Positions 53,485 to 64,000 of a stretch of 64,000 nucleotides of DNA are shown here, piece by piece. This DNA comes from Rhabdophis nuchalis. Lineage: Eukaryota > Chordata > Lepidosauria > Squamata > Natricidae. The position numbers and the translations under genes were made by a program. The stretch spans positions 70,761,619 to 70,825,618 of the forward strand of contig CM077648.1 in the NCBI GenBank assembly GCA_039707465.1, written 5' to 3'. The notes beneath the pieces were generated by a model. The model did not search any database, had not been told where the DNA came from, and saw only the letters and a list, made by a program, of their open reading frames with translations. Within the stretch, counting starts at the first letter, position 1. Every line of letters starts with the position of its first letter.

Positions 53485-54597
53485 TGCAACTTAATGCGAG
53501 AAGCCTGCATTACCAGTTGCAGCAGCAGCAGAAACAGCAGATGCCACCCCACCCCCAATGTCCAGCATCCTCCTTGGAAGGCTCGCAGCCGTCTTGGGAG
53601 GCGACTGCCGGCAGAGCCTCCGGGTGGAAGGTGAATGAAGGGTGCAGTGGTGGGAGAGGCTGGCCATCCCTGAAGCCAGCTCTCGAAGAAGGAGGCAGAA
53701 ATGAGGCCTAGGGCTTACTTCCCTGCCTCCTGCCTCTGAGAGCTGCGGGCAGCAGGGAAAATGAGTCTTCTTTGCTAGCCTCCCAGCTGGCAAAACAGAA
53801 ATTTTCACCAACTGGAAAGTATGTGTGAGAGAGGGGGGGGGGAGAGAGAGAGAGAGGAAGGGAGGGAGGGAGGGAGGGAGGGAGGGAGGGAGGAAGGAAG
53901 GAAGGAAGGAAGGAAGGGAGAATGACACAAGAAAGGAAAAAAGGAAGGAAAGGAAAGGAAGGAAGGAAGAGGAAGAAAAAGGAAGAAAAAAAGGAAGGAA
54001 GGAAGGAAGAGGGGGAGAGTGACACAAGGAAGGAAGGAAAGAAAGAAAGGGGGAGAGTGACACAAGGAAGAAGGAAGGGGAAGAGAAAGGAAGAAAAAAA
54101 GAAAAAGTCAGGGAGAGTGACACAGGGAAGGAAAGAAAGAAAAAAAGAAAGAGGGGGAGAGTGAAAAGAAAGAAGGAAGGAAGGAAGGAAAGAATGAAAA
54201 AGAAAGAATTTATTATCACAATTGAGCCCAAAATTTTAGTTGCTAAGCAAGAGCGTTGTTAAATGAGTTTCACTACATTTTACAAGGTGGCCACTCCCAC
54301 ACGGTCACATGACTGCCAAGCCACGCCCACAAAATAGGCCACACCTACAGAATAGGTTCTAAAAAATTTTGAAACCCACCACTGGTGGGGGGCACTGAGG
54401 ATCAGTTTGTAGCAACAAGGGGGCGGTGGACTGAAAAAGTTTGGGAACCACTGACTTAGATGGTACCTTCCTACTTTTAAAGAAGGCCAACTCGATGTGC
54501 GATGACACCTCTACTCATGGTAACAACCAGACAACTTCCCTCTGTATAAATCAAGTATCCTGATGAGGAAAAGATCTGCAAAAGATGATCCATTTTC

Positions 54598-55457
54598 CCT
54601 CATAACCTGGAATATAGACCAAAGACCAATTATTTTTTGACTATATATCACAATTTGACATCCTCTTCCTGCAGGAAACCTGGGCCTCCACAGAGATTCA
54701 ATTAGATGGTTATTGAGTTAATTCAATCCCGGCTGACCCAAGCAAGGTGGGGGGGGAGAGCTAAAGGGGGTATTGCGACATTAATTAATACATCCTTGCA
54801 ATTTAAATGTGTACCGCTGCCACCTTTCCAGTCATGGGTTGTAACTACATTACTCTTATTTAAACAGGTGGAGATTTTACTTTTTAATATCTACATCCCT
54901 CCACTTAATAAGAATAATGTGATTAACAAGATTTGGGACAGCATAGAAGACTTTATTCTTGACTGTTCAGCCAAACACCCTAAAGCTGCAATAATCATAG
55001 GGGACGACGGGACTTAAATGCTAGAATGGGACCAAATGATCAAGCATTATTTAAGCAATTCAAGATCCACTATGAGCTAAATGTAACAGGAGAATCTTCT
55101 CATTCCAGACAATTTAAAGACCCTAAAGCTAATCGGGCAGGTTTGTGTGTAAGACAAATGACTGTACATTTAGATCTTTGTATCCTTAATGGATCCCCAT
55201 GGGGTGACTATCCAGCAGAATACACTTATCGGGGAGCAGGAAGAAAATCCACAGTTGATTACTGGATAGTACCATATGAACTCCTGAATTTCTTACTGAA
55301 GATGGAGATAGACTCACGATTGGAAAGTGATCATAATACAGCACTCCTTACCCTCACATTGCACCAGAAATCTCTAAGGGCAGGCACAGCCTACTTTCCC
55401 AGTTTAGAGAGTCAAAATACCCAGGTAAAAATTATATTGGAACGAGAAAAGCACTAA
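54598..55457 (+). pseudogene. I-group LINE ORF2, AP endonuclease
   Basis: It reads DILFLQETWAST (catalytic Glu), RAKGGIATLINTSL, ILLFNIYIPPLNKN, IIIGD then LNARMG across a small frameshift near 55010, TYRGAGRKSTVDYWIVPYEL and LESDHNTALLTLT (the terminal SDH). This is the ordered motif set of the apurinic-type nuclease that nicks target DNA. Confidence 0.88.
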
Positions 55458-55461
55458 GGAA

Positions 55462-56821
55462 GTGACCAAATGGATGATAGCCCCTGAAACCATAGAGCTA
55501 CACACATCTCTATTAAGGAATAAGTGTGGAGGATCTTACTTAGAGAGGTTTGAAACCTTACTTTTAAATTTGAATTCAGTTCTCAGTAACAGATCACCAG
55601 CTCACTCCAAAAGGCCGGTTTCAAAGAATAAAAAATGGTTTGATAGAGATTGTGTGCAACTAAAAAGGATATATAATATGGAGTACAAGAAAAGTAAAAA
55701 TGCCCCTTTTGAGGATCACACTCACTACTTAAAGCAGCTGAAAGCACAATATAAGAACCTTCTAAAAGAAAAGAAAAGTGCAGCTCTGAAGGAGTCTTGG
55801 CACAGACTAATTACGGCAGTCAGGACAAAAAATACACCACTTTATTGGTACATCACTAGGGGATTGGGGAAACCTCCCCTACCCCCAACAAATCAGGTTC
55901 CGATCCATACCTGGGAAGAACATTTTAGGGAGTTTTACACAGATCCTAACAATGTAACCAAGGAGAGCCAAACTAGTTTGGACAAAACTCCTTACTGCCC
56001 CCCTGTTACCCCTGAAGAAATATTCCGGTTGATCTGACCCCTAAAGGCTAATAAGGCACCGGGGGCTGATAATGTCCTGCTAGAAATAATCAAAAAGAAT
56101 GCCAGTTGGTGGGCTCCACTTTTAGCTTCACTGTTTACATTTATAGATAAAACAGGCCATATGCCAAGAGACTGGGGAGTAGCAATTATCATACCAATAC
56201 ATAAAAAAGGTAATAGAAATGACCCAGGCAATTATAGACCCATTAGTCTTCTGAGTGTTATTAGTAAATTGTATGCCAAACACCTAAACAATAAACTTCA
56301 GGACTGGCTAATTTCAGGGGTGAACAGGCCGGATTTAGAGAAGGAAGATCTACGGTGGATCATATCTTGGTACTCCACCACTTAGTAAAAAATACATATA
56401 TTAAAAAAAATCCTCCCTTTTTGTGGCCTTCCTTGATTTTAAGCAGGCCTTTGATTCAATATCCAGGATTACTCTCTGGGATAAATTAAAATGCACCACT
56501 ATCGATAAACACCTCCTCTTCCTCATACAAAAATTGTATGCCAATTCCACCTTGAGAGTGAGATGCAATCCCCAAGGGAGTTTAACCGGCCCAGTAAGGG
56601 TACAAAAAGGGGTACGGCAGGGTTGCATCCTGTCCCCCTCCCTCTTTAACTTCTATATTAATCCCATGATTGATCTCTTACAGAACCCTGATTTCCATCC
56701 TCCTAACCTAGCACAACGTAAAGTTCCAATTCTCTTATATGCTGATGATGCCGCTATTACCTTTAACAATTTCTGGACCATTGTATTTACTTACATACTT
56801 AATGCTTTTGCACCCAGGTAA
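55462..56821 (+). pseudogene. I-group LINE ORF2, linker and RT
   Basis: A linker (55462-56037) is followed by [80 protein letters not shown] and LLYADDAAITF. A stop at 56036 and frameshifts near 56330 and 56410 break it. The coding sequence ends abruptly after the YADD box because of deletion. Confidence 0.88.
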
Positions 56822-57019
56822 ACCAGCAAGTGACCTGAACAAACTGAGAACATGTATGCTATTTTCCACTTGTAACGCTAACATTTTTAAAATTATATCT
56901 TAAAGTTAGTACTTTTTAACATATGGTTAAATGTAATGTGTATTGCTGGTCTTTGACCGTAATAAAGATTTATACTTATACACACTGTTATTTCAATTTT
57001 TTGTTATATGTTTTACATT

Positions 57020-57290
57020 TATATCATTTATATAGCATTCCATCTGATTGACTGCAGATAACATACACGAGCAAGTAAAACTAAAATATATTTGAAAAAT
57101 TAAAATAGTATGAAAAAAAATCCACATTGAATGTCCTGCAGCTATGATTTGAAGATTCTGCTGAAATGGGAGTTATGTTAGGCCATCCTCAACACAAGTA
57201 GGATAGGAGCCAATTGTTCCTTTGGTGGTAATGTATTCCACAATTTGGAATCTAGAGAGGTTTGCTCAGGTAAGTAGTGGATTTTATTGT
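57020..57290 (-). mobile_element. Very old L2-type tail (possible)
   Basis: 'atttatatagcattccatctgattgactgcag' and 'ggtggtaatgtattccacaatttgg' resemble the L2 tail and its coding end with many changes. Confidence 0.35.
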
Positions 57291-57873
57291 TTCTGTGTAG
57301 GAAAAACTGTTTGAGTCAAGGTGATGTTGCTCAGAAATATATATATATATATCCTGCCTTGAATGTGAATGAATTGTTCTTCACCAAAAGAAAGAGGCCA
57401 GTTGTATCAAGTTTTATTTTCAAACTGTTGAAAATCATAATACTTCCTTGTTAACTTTGTTGTATTATATGTTCTTTACATCCAAAATCATGAAATGTAA
57501 TGAATGCTGTGTTCTTAAGTACAATATATCATATTTGGCCAAAAAAATAATTATGACTTTGAGCACTATCTTAATAAATGAATATTATGGTTTTACATTA
57601 AAAATGTCATCTTGCTGATTCTGCTGTGTTTAGACCATAACATATTATCAGAATATACATTATTTTTTCATTGTGATCTTATCTTGCCAGATTTGAGTAA
57701 TTAAACATTAGGATAGAAAACTTCTTATATTCAATTTGTTCCTTGGTGACTTAACTGCAGAATTTGAAAACAGGACAAATGAAAAAAAAAACTTTCCAAA
57801 GATCTGCTTGGTTGAACTACAGTTGATTTAGCAATAGACTTTGTAGGTTTTTGACATCCCTTATTATGGTGCT
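57291..57873. other. No recognised feature
   Basis: AT-rich with a short TA repeat at 57338. No coding or repeat ends recognised. Confidence 0.45.
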
Positions 57874-57889
57874 CAGATTATCATTTTTT

Positions 57890-58815
57890 TTTTTATATTG
57901 AAAAAGTTTTATTGGTTTTACATTTTTCTATAGGGTAGGGTAAGGGATACAAAGAAATTTTGAGAGCATTCACGTCAGAGTCGTCGGCCCTTCCGAGACC
58001 TCAAAATACACAATAAAAAGATAACAAAAAAAGCATTTTTCATAACACTACAAGGTAAAAGCAAGTACATATACCTAAATTCTCAATTCCATGCTGTCAG
58101 ACATTTACAAAAAATCCAGATATTATGCAAAATTGTTCAGAAAAATCAAGGCAAAGTTATTTTTTCGATCTAAGTCTCTTGGCTATTGTATCTTCTTTTT
58201 CTCCTCCCTGGCCCCGAGCGGGCGGGGCCCTGGCCCCCTCCGTCCCCCCTGGATCTTCCCCCAGGGCAGAGGAATATTTTTTAAGAAAGGCTTCCGCCTC
58301 AGCAACTGTTTTAATCCTCACTCTTCCTCCTTCCCAGAACACCAGCATCCCTTCGGGTGTCACCCACTTGAACCAAATCCCATGATCAAACAATGTTTTA
58401 GACAAGAAGGAAAATTTCCTCCTTGCTTCTCGAATCTTTCTAGGAATCTGCTTCAAGATAGTGACCGTTTTTTGTTGGTAAATTAAAGGGTTCTCTCTCT
58501 GCGCCCTCAGGATTTCCTCTCTGGTTGACCTTCTAACAAATTTCACATGTATCTCTCTAGGCACTTCATTTATCCTGGCATATGCTGAGTTAATTCTATA
58601 GGCTAGGTCAATGTCCCCCCTGATCTCATCTTTAGGTTTTAGTAAATAGTCTGCTAAAATTGTGCTCATAAGATCAGGGAGGCATTCACCAGATTCCTCA
58701 AGAACGTTCTGAAATCTCAAAAAATATGTCATTCTTTCCATATCAATCCTAGACACATGCTCATCTATTTCCCCAACCTCTTTAGTAACATTTTTAATCT
58801 CTCCCTTAACCCCCA
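57890..58815 (-). mobile_element. ORF1-only L1 (HAL1-like), copy C, 5'-truncated
   Basis: It is flanked by CAGATTATCATTTTTT at about 57874-57889 and 58816-58831. It contains the ORF1 C-terminal two thirds and the same roughly 264-bp 3' UTR as copies A and B. No ORF2. Confidence 0.85.
58157..58815 (-). pseudogene. L1 ORF1p-like protein, 5'-truncated (copy C)
   Basis: About 219 codons are open: HVSRIDMERMTYFLRFQNVL, GDIDLAYRINSAYARINEVP, IHVKFVRRSTREEILRAQRE and the RLRSKK end. The coiled-coil N-terminus is lost through truncation, not mutation. Confidence 0.85.
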
Positions 58816-58831
58816 CAGATTATCATTTTTT

Positions 58832-59299
58832 AAATTTCATTTTGGTGGGTTTATTTGTAGGAGGTGATTGTATATGATATTTGTAATTGTTAGCTTCTGA
58901 AAGCCTTCAGGAATGAACAGCATAAATAAAACAAACAAACAAACAAAACAGGAATCTGAAGAAAAACAGTGATCTGTAATACTTACCAGTTATTGTGAGT
59001 GCTTTCATCTTTGGTCTTGGCAAATCAACAGATATGTAGGCATGGCTTTATAGAGCTTTATGGTTAGTGCCACATATAAAATGTAAAACTTGGAGTTATT
59101 GTGTTGAGGAATGGCTTCGGTAGCATATGAAGCTTTGGTGAGGGGAAAAATTAAACAGTATGGGTATATTTAATACACATACATAGAAGATCTTCCATAT
59201 TTATTTTCTCTGGTTATTATCAAACATAAGATATTTTAGTACTTCATAAATGTTGGCAATGGGGAAAACTCATTATATTGAAGCTGCTCTGGTGTCATA
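58832..59299. other. No recognised feature
   Basis: AT-rich with a short ACAA run at 58930. No coding or repeat ends. Confidence 0.45.
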
Positions 59300-59455
59300 C
59301 ATAATGTTTAACAACAGGGAAATTGTGAGCATCCTAGATCAAGCCAAGTCCAAAAACATTAGATAATTCCTGGAAGCCTGCCATTCAGAGATATTGGCCA
59401 TCAACAGGCACCTAGAGATAAAAAACATCTACACACCATTCAAAAGAGACATTCA

Positions 59456-61441
59456 GACTTCCTGTTCCGGCTTCTGGCGGCGACGGATGAACCTTGGGGT
59501 TCGTCCGCCGTTTTGCTCTTTTTCCTGCCCCTAACGGGGCGGGGTGCCCCCCTTTTTCTTTTTTGGGGGGACCTTCCGTAGGGCTGGCTTGCCTGGACTG
59601 GTTCTGCTGGCGGCAGCTGGAGAAACGGTTCTTGTCTTCGGTCCAGGTGGAAGAAGACATGCTGCGGGGGGCTTGGTTCCCTTCGCCAACGGAGGACGGC
59701 AGTAAATAATGGATTCGGAGAGAACGGAGCGCTCAGGTCGGATGGCTTTGCCGGGGCTTGAGATGCAGGGCGGAGAGTAAGTGACTTTAAAACTTTTTCT
59801 TGCTGGCGGCTTGGACTGGAAGAGACGTGGAGAGGGGTGTTTGTTAACCCCCCCCCTCGGATTTATAACAGCGGCGTTTAGAAATGGCTCCTCGTTGCGA
59901 GGAAGCGGATATTTCTCATCCGGACTTTTGCGGAACGAGTGAAAGTGATTTGCGGCTTGTTTCTATACAATGTATCTAACTCCGGCTTTATTGAAACAAT
60001 TTCTTTTTTTTACTCTCTCCTGCTGGCTGCCTGGCTGGGCGGTGGAAGATGACTCCTCTTTGTTCCTGAATGACTTATTTTTTTTATGGAAAATCACCAA
60101 CATCTTTTTGTAATTTGGACTGTCTCTCTTTACTAATGGAAAAAATTTTTTGGGAATAAATGGTTCCTTCCCTGGAATACCTTCTCTTTTTTTAACAATT
60201 GACTGTGGAACTGTTTCTTCTCTGGGCTCTACAGCTTGTTACAACTCTGAGCTGAACTTTTTTTCTCCTGACTGGCTCCAGCAGCCGCACCCAAAAAACG
60301 CCATTTCAGTGGCACTGATTATAATAGCTTATCATGGCTTCAAAACAACCAGAGAATTCGGGACTGGAACAAAGAATGACGGCGATGGAGGAAGCATTAA
60401 ACTCCTTGGTGCTGGAAATTAAAGCGATGAGGAGAGACCAGTGTAGCTCTAAGCTTGAACTTTTGGAAACACAAAAAAAATTGATGGAGAACACGCAGAA
60501 GACCGAGGAGCTGGAAGTGGGGTTGGCTGGGGCGAAGGGAGAACTTAAAAATGTCAACACTGAAATTGCAGATTCGTCTGGTCATATGTCTGGGATGGAT
60601 TTTGAAAGAATGTCATATTTTTTAAGATTTCAGAATATTTTGGAGGAAACTGGTGAAACTGATCTCATGAGTACAATTTTAGCAGACTATTTACATAAAC
60701 CTAAAGAGGAGATCAGGGGGGACATTGACCTAGTCTATAGAATTAATTCAACATATGCCAGGTTAAATGAAGTACCCAGAGAGATACATATTAAATTTGT
60801 TAGAAGGTCGACCAGGGAGGGAATTTTGAAGGCGCAAAGAGACAGGCCTTTAATTTACCAACAAAAGGAAGTCGCCATCTTGAAACAGATCCCAAAAAAG
60901 ATTAGAGAGGTGAGGAGGAAGTATCCCTTCTTATCTAAAAAATTATTTAACCACGGGATTTGGTTTAAGTGGGCGATGCCAGAAGGGATGTTGGTGTTCT
61001 GGGATGAAGGAAGAGTAAGGATTAAAACAGTTGTTGAGGCGGGAGCCTTTCTTAAAAAACATTCCTCTATCCTGGGGGAAGATCCAGGGGGGACGGAGGG
61101 GGCCACGGCCCCGCCCGCTGGGGGCCAGGAAGGAGAACAAGAAGATACAATTGCCAAGAGACTTAGGTCTAAAAAATGACTTTGCTTTTTATTAATACAG
61201 TATAACTTTTTATCTGGATGTTTGTACACGATTGCCAGCATAGAATTTAGAATTTATGATGTGTGCATTTGTTTTCACCTTGCAGTATTATTGGAAAATG
61301 TATTATCAATGTCTTATTATGAAGCCCCGGAGGGGCCGACGACCTCGACGTGAAAGTTCTCAAAATATTTTTGTATTTTACCCTACCCCTACCCTACCTT
61401 AAAAAATTTGTAAAAACCAATAAAACTTTTTCAATATAAAA
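59456..61441 (+). mobile_element. ORF1-only L1 (HAL1-like), copy B, full length
   Basis: A 1.99 kb insertion with duplication AAAAGAGACATTCA (59442-59455 and 61442-61455). It has an 878-bp 5' UTR starting ACTTCCTGTTCCGGC, ORF1 at 60334-61179 and a 262-bp 3' UTR with AATAAA before TTTTTCAATATAA. The 5' and 3' ends match copy A. Confidence 0.88.
60334..61179 (+). CDS. L1 ORF1p-like RNA-binding protein (copy B)
   Basis: An intact 281-codon frame from ATG 60334. It has an N-terminal coiled coil (GLEQRMTAMEEALNSLVLEI onward), then GHMSGMDFERMSYFLRFQNI, GDIDLVYRINSTYARLNEVP, IHIKFVRRSTREGILKAQRD and GIWFKWAMPEGMLVFWDEGR, ending RLRSKK. It aligns residue by residue with copy A with few differences and a two-residue gap near residue 107. 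The family function is RNA binding and chaperoning of L1 RNA. No ORF2 follows. Confidence 0.88.
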   Translation: MASKQPENSGLEQRMTAMEEALNSLVLEIKAMRRDQCSSKLELLETQKKLMENTQKTEELEVGLAGAKGELKNVNTEIADSSGHMSGMDFERMSYFLRFQNILEETGETDLMSTILADYLHKPKEEIRGDIDLVYRINSTYARLNEVPREIHIKFVRRSTREGILKAQRDRPLIYQQKEVAILKQIPKKIREVRRKYPFLSKKLFNHGIWFKWAMPEGMLVFWDEGRVRIKTVVEAGAFLKKHSSILGEDPGGTEGATAPPAGGQEGEQEDTIAKRLRSKK

Positions 61442-61760
61442 AAAAGAGACATTCAAACAGACAAAAAGGAAACAATACCTCCTCACCAGTTATCAACATG
61501 AGCAAAGATTAATACCAAGATCAACATTAGATCAACAATCAAGAAGTAAACAATTCCGCAATCAAGGAAAGACAAACAAGCTAACAGTAAACAGCCTAAT
61601 GAAGGAACCACCAACACCACTCCCATCAACACTGACTGTATATAAAATGAGACAAGCCCCACTGCCTACTAGCATTATGATGCTACCTAATTTGATAATG
61701 AAACAAGAAAGCAACCAAGCTCAGAGAGGACCAAAGATCATTGCACAGTTCAATCCTGAA

Positions 61761-62130
61761 CTACAACTATTCTATCAGGGATACAATTCCCACAGTCTTT
61801 GACTATGCTGGCTGTGAATTTGCAAATGATCCTACAAAAGGAAGTAGGTTGAGGAAACTTGTCCATGTTTATAGAAGAAGTTCACTGGATTACTGTATTG
61901 ACAAACCATTCTAGAACCTCGGTGTACTTTCCAATGTGAGACAATTTAGATTCCCCAAAGATAATATGAATATCTGAAAAATACATATTTCTGTGATCGA
62001 AGACTGATTTCTGTGATTGAAGACTGATACAGAGATGCTGTGACAGTTGTAACTTCAAGCATGGATCATGTCACTTTTTCCTAGGCTGTTCTATGAACTG
62101 TTGCTAAATGGCATAAATAAAGGACTACCT
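61761..62130. other. No recognised feature
   Basis: A small direct duplication, GATCGAAGACTGATTTCTGTG / GATTGAAGACTGAT, at about 61997-62030. Otherwise featureless. Confidence 0.45.
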
Positions 62131-62131
62131 A

Positions 62132-62398
62132 GGCAGTGCAATAGCTCAGTGGATAAGATTCTGAACTCTGTTGTGTGGTGCCTTGAAACTGGGCACCACA
62201 CAAGAGAGAGCTCCCATTAAGAAGAGACTAGACAGTCACTTATCTGAGATTGTATAGGTTCTGCTTTGAGCTGGTGGCTGGACTAGGTCCCTTCCAACTC
62301 TTGTATTCTATTGCTCACCAGCTCCTGCCAATCTAGCAATTTGAAAACATGCAAATGCAAGTAGATAAATAGATACCACTTCAACAGGAAAGGTTTAC
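62132..62398 (+). mobile_element. tRNA-derived SINE (Sauria SINE type) split by a CR1 tail
   Basis: The head AATAGCTCAGTGGATAAGAT lies at 62149. The body resumes at about 62310 with GCTCACCAGCTCCTGCC and AATTTGAAAACATGCAAATG. Between them is a CR1-type 3' tail (about 62195-62310: GGCTGGACTAGGTCCCTTCC, AACTCTTGTATTCTA). Confidence 0.75.
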
Positions 62399-62404
62399 TG
62401 TGTC

Positions 62405-63786
62405 CGGGACTTGACTTCCGGCTTCCGACGGCGACAGACGCGTTTTCGGGCACGCCTGCCGCTTGCTTCTTTGGCTAGCCCGCCCCCCCTGGGGGGGCTC
62501 AGAGAGTTTGAGTTAACTCTCTGCCGCACGAGCGGCTGTGGGGGGGCCCATATCGATGGCGATCGGCGAGGTGCTTTTTCCCGCTTTGCTCTAGGAGCTG
62601 AAGAGGTGAAAGCCGGGGGGGGGGGATCCTCCTTGCCAACGCCAGCTGGAAAACGCAGAAATAAAGGAGACGGGCTGAAATGCCGGATTTGGAGGAGTAC
62701 ACCGGGGACTTCCTTTCAAAAAAATGTGGACTGTGAGTTTTGGATTTATTATTCATTCAATCTTCTGCAGAAAGAAAAATAGAGGGGGGAGTTTAACTGT
62801 AGAAACCCCCCCTTGAAAAAAGCGGCTGCTTAAAATGCTCTCCAGACGTAGGAGAGTGAGAATTAATACCATTCTATACCATCTAAAAGAAACTGTGTTT
62901 CAACTAATGAATTGCAGCTAGCAACATTCTTTAACGAGGTATCTGAACCTCGTTAAAGAACGGAAACTTTTACTTTTTTCTCCTTTCCTGTGTTGAGGCA
63001 GCAAAATGGCGTTCTCTTTGTTTCTAGCGGAAAACTTTTACTGATTCATGACTACATTCCTCCAACTTGTTAAAAATCAAGGAAAAATTTATTTTTAAAG
63101 CCTTCTCAAGAAGCCCTTGGTGTCCTTCCCTATACGTGGACCTTTCTTTTTTTTATTACGGATTTACAGGACAATTAGCTCGCTGGACATTATAAAAAAC
63201 AAGATTAAAACATTGACTTAGTTTATTCCTGATATCTCGTATTTCACTGACTGCTTGCTCCTTGATGCCATTTTTATTGCAAAATCTTAAAACTACAAAT
63301 CACAAATGCCTCCAAAAAAGCCACCAGCTGCAAAGTCCTTTTCCACTCCATCTTCAGCCAGAGCTAGCCCGGTTTTACAGCAAGGAAAAATCACCACAAT
63401 GTTACAGAAAGAGGCGGCAGGAGAAGATATTCAAGAACCAATGCTCCATGATATAATGAACGAAATACAAGAAATGCAGAAAGACCTCATGAACGTAAGA
63501 ATAGAATTGCTGGAGACACAAAGAACTACAACAACTAACGAACAGAAGATTGGAGAGTTGAAGGAGGGGGCAGCCGAGATGAAAGGAGAGATAAAGGAAC
63601 TGCAAAAAGAAACTGCAGAATTTTCTGGACATATGTCTAAGTTTGAATTTGAAAGAATGTCTTTCTTCCTTAGGTTTCAGAATATCCCTGAGAAAGAGGG
63701 GGAAGATCTCAGAGATTTGATGAGTGAGATTTTAGCAGACTACATTAAAAAAAATAAAGAACACCTTTGGGGGGAAATAGATTTAA
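62405..63786 (+). mobile_element. L1 5' end: 5' UTR and ORF1 start
   Basis: It starts ACTTCCGGCTTCCGACGGCG, like the 5' ends of copies A and B, with a roughly 900-bp leader, then ORF1. It is cut at about 63786 by an L2 tail, so whether an ORF2 follows lies beyond the window. Confidence 0.8.
63306..63786 (+). pseudogene. L1 ORF1p-like protein, interrupted
   Basis: The frame begins MPPKKPPAAKSFSTPSSARA, a longer basic N-terminus than copies A and B. A coiled coil follows (EIQEMQKDLMNVRIELLETQ), then GHMSKFEFERMSFFLRFQNI and LMSEILADYIKK. It is interrupted within GEIDL by the L2 insertion. A related but distinct L1 subfamily. Confidence 0.85.
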
Positions 63787-64000
63787 TTTTATTTATTTAT
63801 TTATAAAATTTATATAACCGCACCCTCTCCCCGAAGGGACCCGGGGCGGTGCACAGGAAGTTTAAAACAAACACAATACAAAATATAAATAATTAATATT
63901 GAATTAAATAGATTATCCCTGTGCTAAAATTTAAATAGTTAAAACATAATCCCTTAAAAACCCAATTAAAACAATTTATAATACAGACTGAAGGCTAGGT
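63787..64000 (-). mobile_element. L2-type LINE 3' tail, runs off the window
   Basis: TTTATTTATTTATAAAATTT, CCCCGAAGGGACCCGGGGCG and CAATTAAAAC-type 3' UTR sequence match the other L2 tails in inverse orientation. Confidence 0.85.

Larger units (their letters stand above)
51466..54453 (+). mobile_element. hAT-type element with three large hairpins
   Basis: The terminal repeats CAGTGGTTCCCAAAG and CTTTTTCAGTCC...GGGAACCACTG are flanked by the 8-bp duplication ACTTAGAT (51458-51465 and 54454-54461). It is 2988 bp with no transposase. The interior is three consecutive inverted repeats, then AAGG-type microsatellites (53830-54210) and part of the dispersed squamate repeat (54205-54370). Confidence 0.9.
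49697..56985 (+). mobile_element. I-group (Ingi/Vingi-like) LINE, interrupted by hAT
   Basis: It has a 5' leader from the G-run at 49697, ORF1 (50614 on), and ORF2 with endonuclease and RT. After the RT catalytic box at about 56750 it jumps directly to the 3' end (internal deletion), finishing at about 56985 after TTTGACCGTAATAAAGATTT. A hAT element occupies 51466-54453. The same family occurs inverted at 23375-24625. The clade name is my best guess. Confidence 0.75.
59300..61760 (+). pseudogene. Penelope-like C-terminus split by an L1
   Basis: 59300-59455 reads [17 protein letters not shown], then FLEACHSEILAINRHLEIKN and YTPFKRD. The sequence resumes at 61442 and decays. IVSILDQAK and FLEA also occur in the Penelope fragment at 45976-46520. 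Confidence 0.6.

Noticed and set aside
51595..53711. Several 90-216 codon frames on both strands
   Set aside because: Produced by the GC-rich inverted repeats of the hAT element. They mirror each other across the palindromes.

Overview
This 64 kb window looks like nuclear DNA of a squamate reptile. The evidence is one vertebrate gene with small exons and large introns, surrounded by repeats typical of lizards and snakes: L1, CR1/L2, R4/Dong-like, Penelope and DIRS elements, Ty3/gypsy, hAT elements, Helitrons, tRNA-derived SINEs, and AATAG and AAGG microsatellites. A snake is possible from the AATAG array, but the sequence does not settle the species.

The only host gene I can prove is ZCRB1 (U11/U12 snRNP 31 kDa protein), on the + strand. 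Its seven coding exons lie between 33505 and 47857 and join in frame to 215 codons plus stop. They encode an RRM, a CCHC zinc knuckle and an acidic tail. A GC/CpG-rich segment at about 27.4-28.1 kb, with a TATA-like box, is the best promoter candidate. In other vertebrates this promoter is shared head-to-head with PPHLN1, but I found no PPHLN1 coding exon.

Layout. 1-23.4 kb: one R4/Dong-like LINE cut into five pieces by nested insertions (a hAT element, an L1-derived element, an ORF1-only L1, and a CR1 that itself carries a nearly complete DIRS and an L2 tail), with a Helitron in its TAA-repeat tail. 23.4-27 kb: a LINE fragment, a foldback element, a MITE and a SINE. 27-33.5 kb: promoter region, then a putative first intron holding palindromic repeats, a DIRS scrap, a gypsy element and an L2 tail. 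33.5-47.9 kb: ZCRB1, whose 4.6 kb and 8.5 kb introns hold a Helitron, two TA-flanked TIR elements, L1, Penelope and hAT-type repeats. 48-57 kb: an L1 fragment, then an I-group (Ingi/Vingi-like) LINE interrupted by a 3 kb hAT element with three large hairpins. 57-64 kb: two more ORF1-only L1 copies, one of them splitting a Penelope fragment, then a SINE split by a CR1 tail, and an L1 5' end cut by an L2 tail.

The most interesting signal is a family of short L1 elements (copies at 8705-10663, 57890-58815 and 59456-61441). They carry a 5' UTR, an ORF1 and a 3' tail of about 263 bp but no ORF2, share the same 3' junction, and have target-site duplications. This is the architecture of mammalian HAL1 elements. 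All coordinates and duplications were read by eye.
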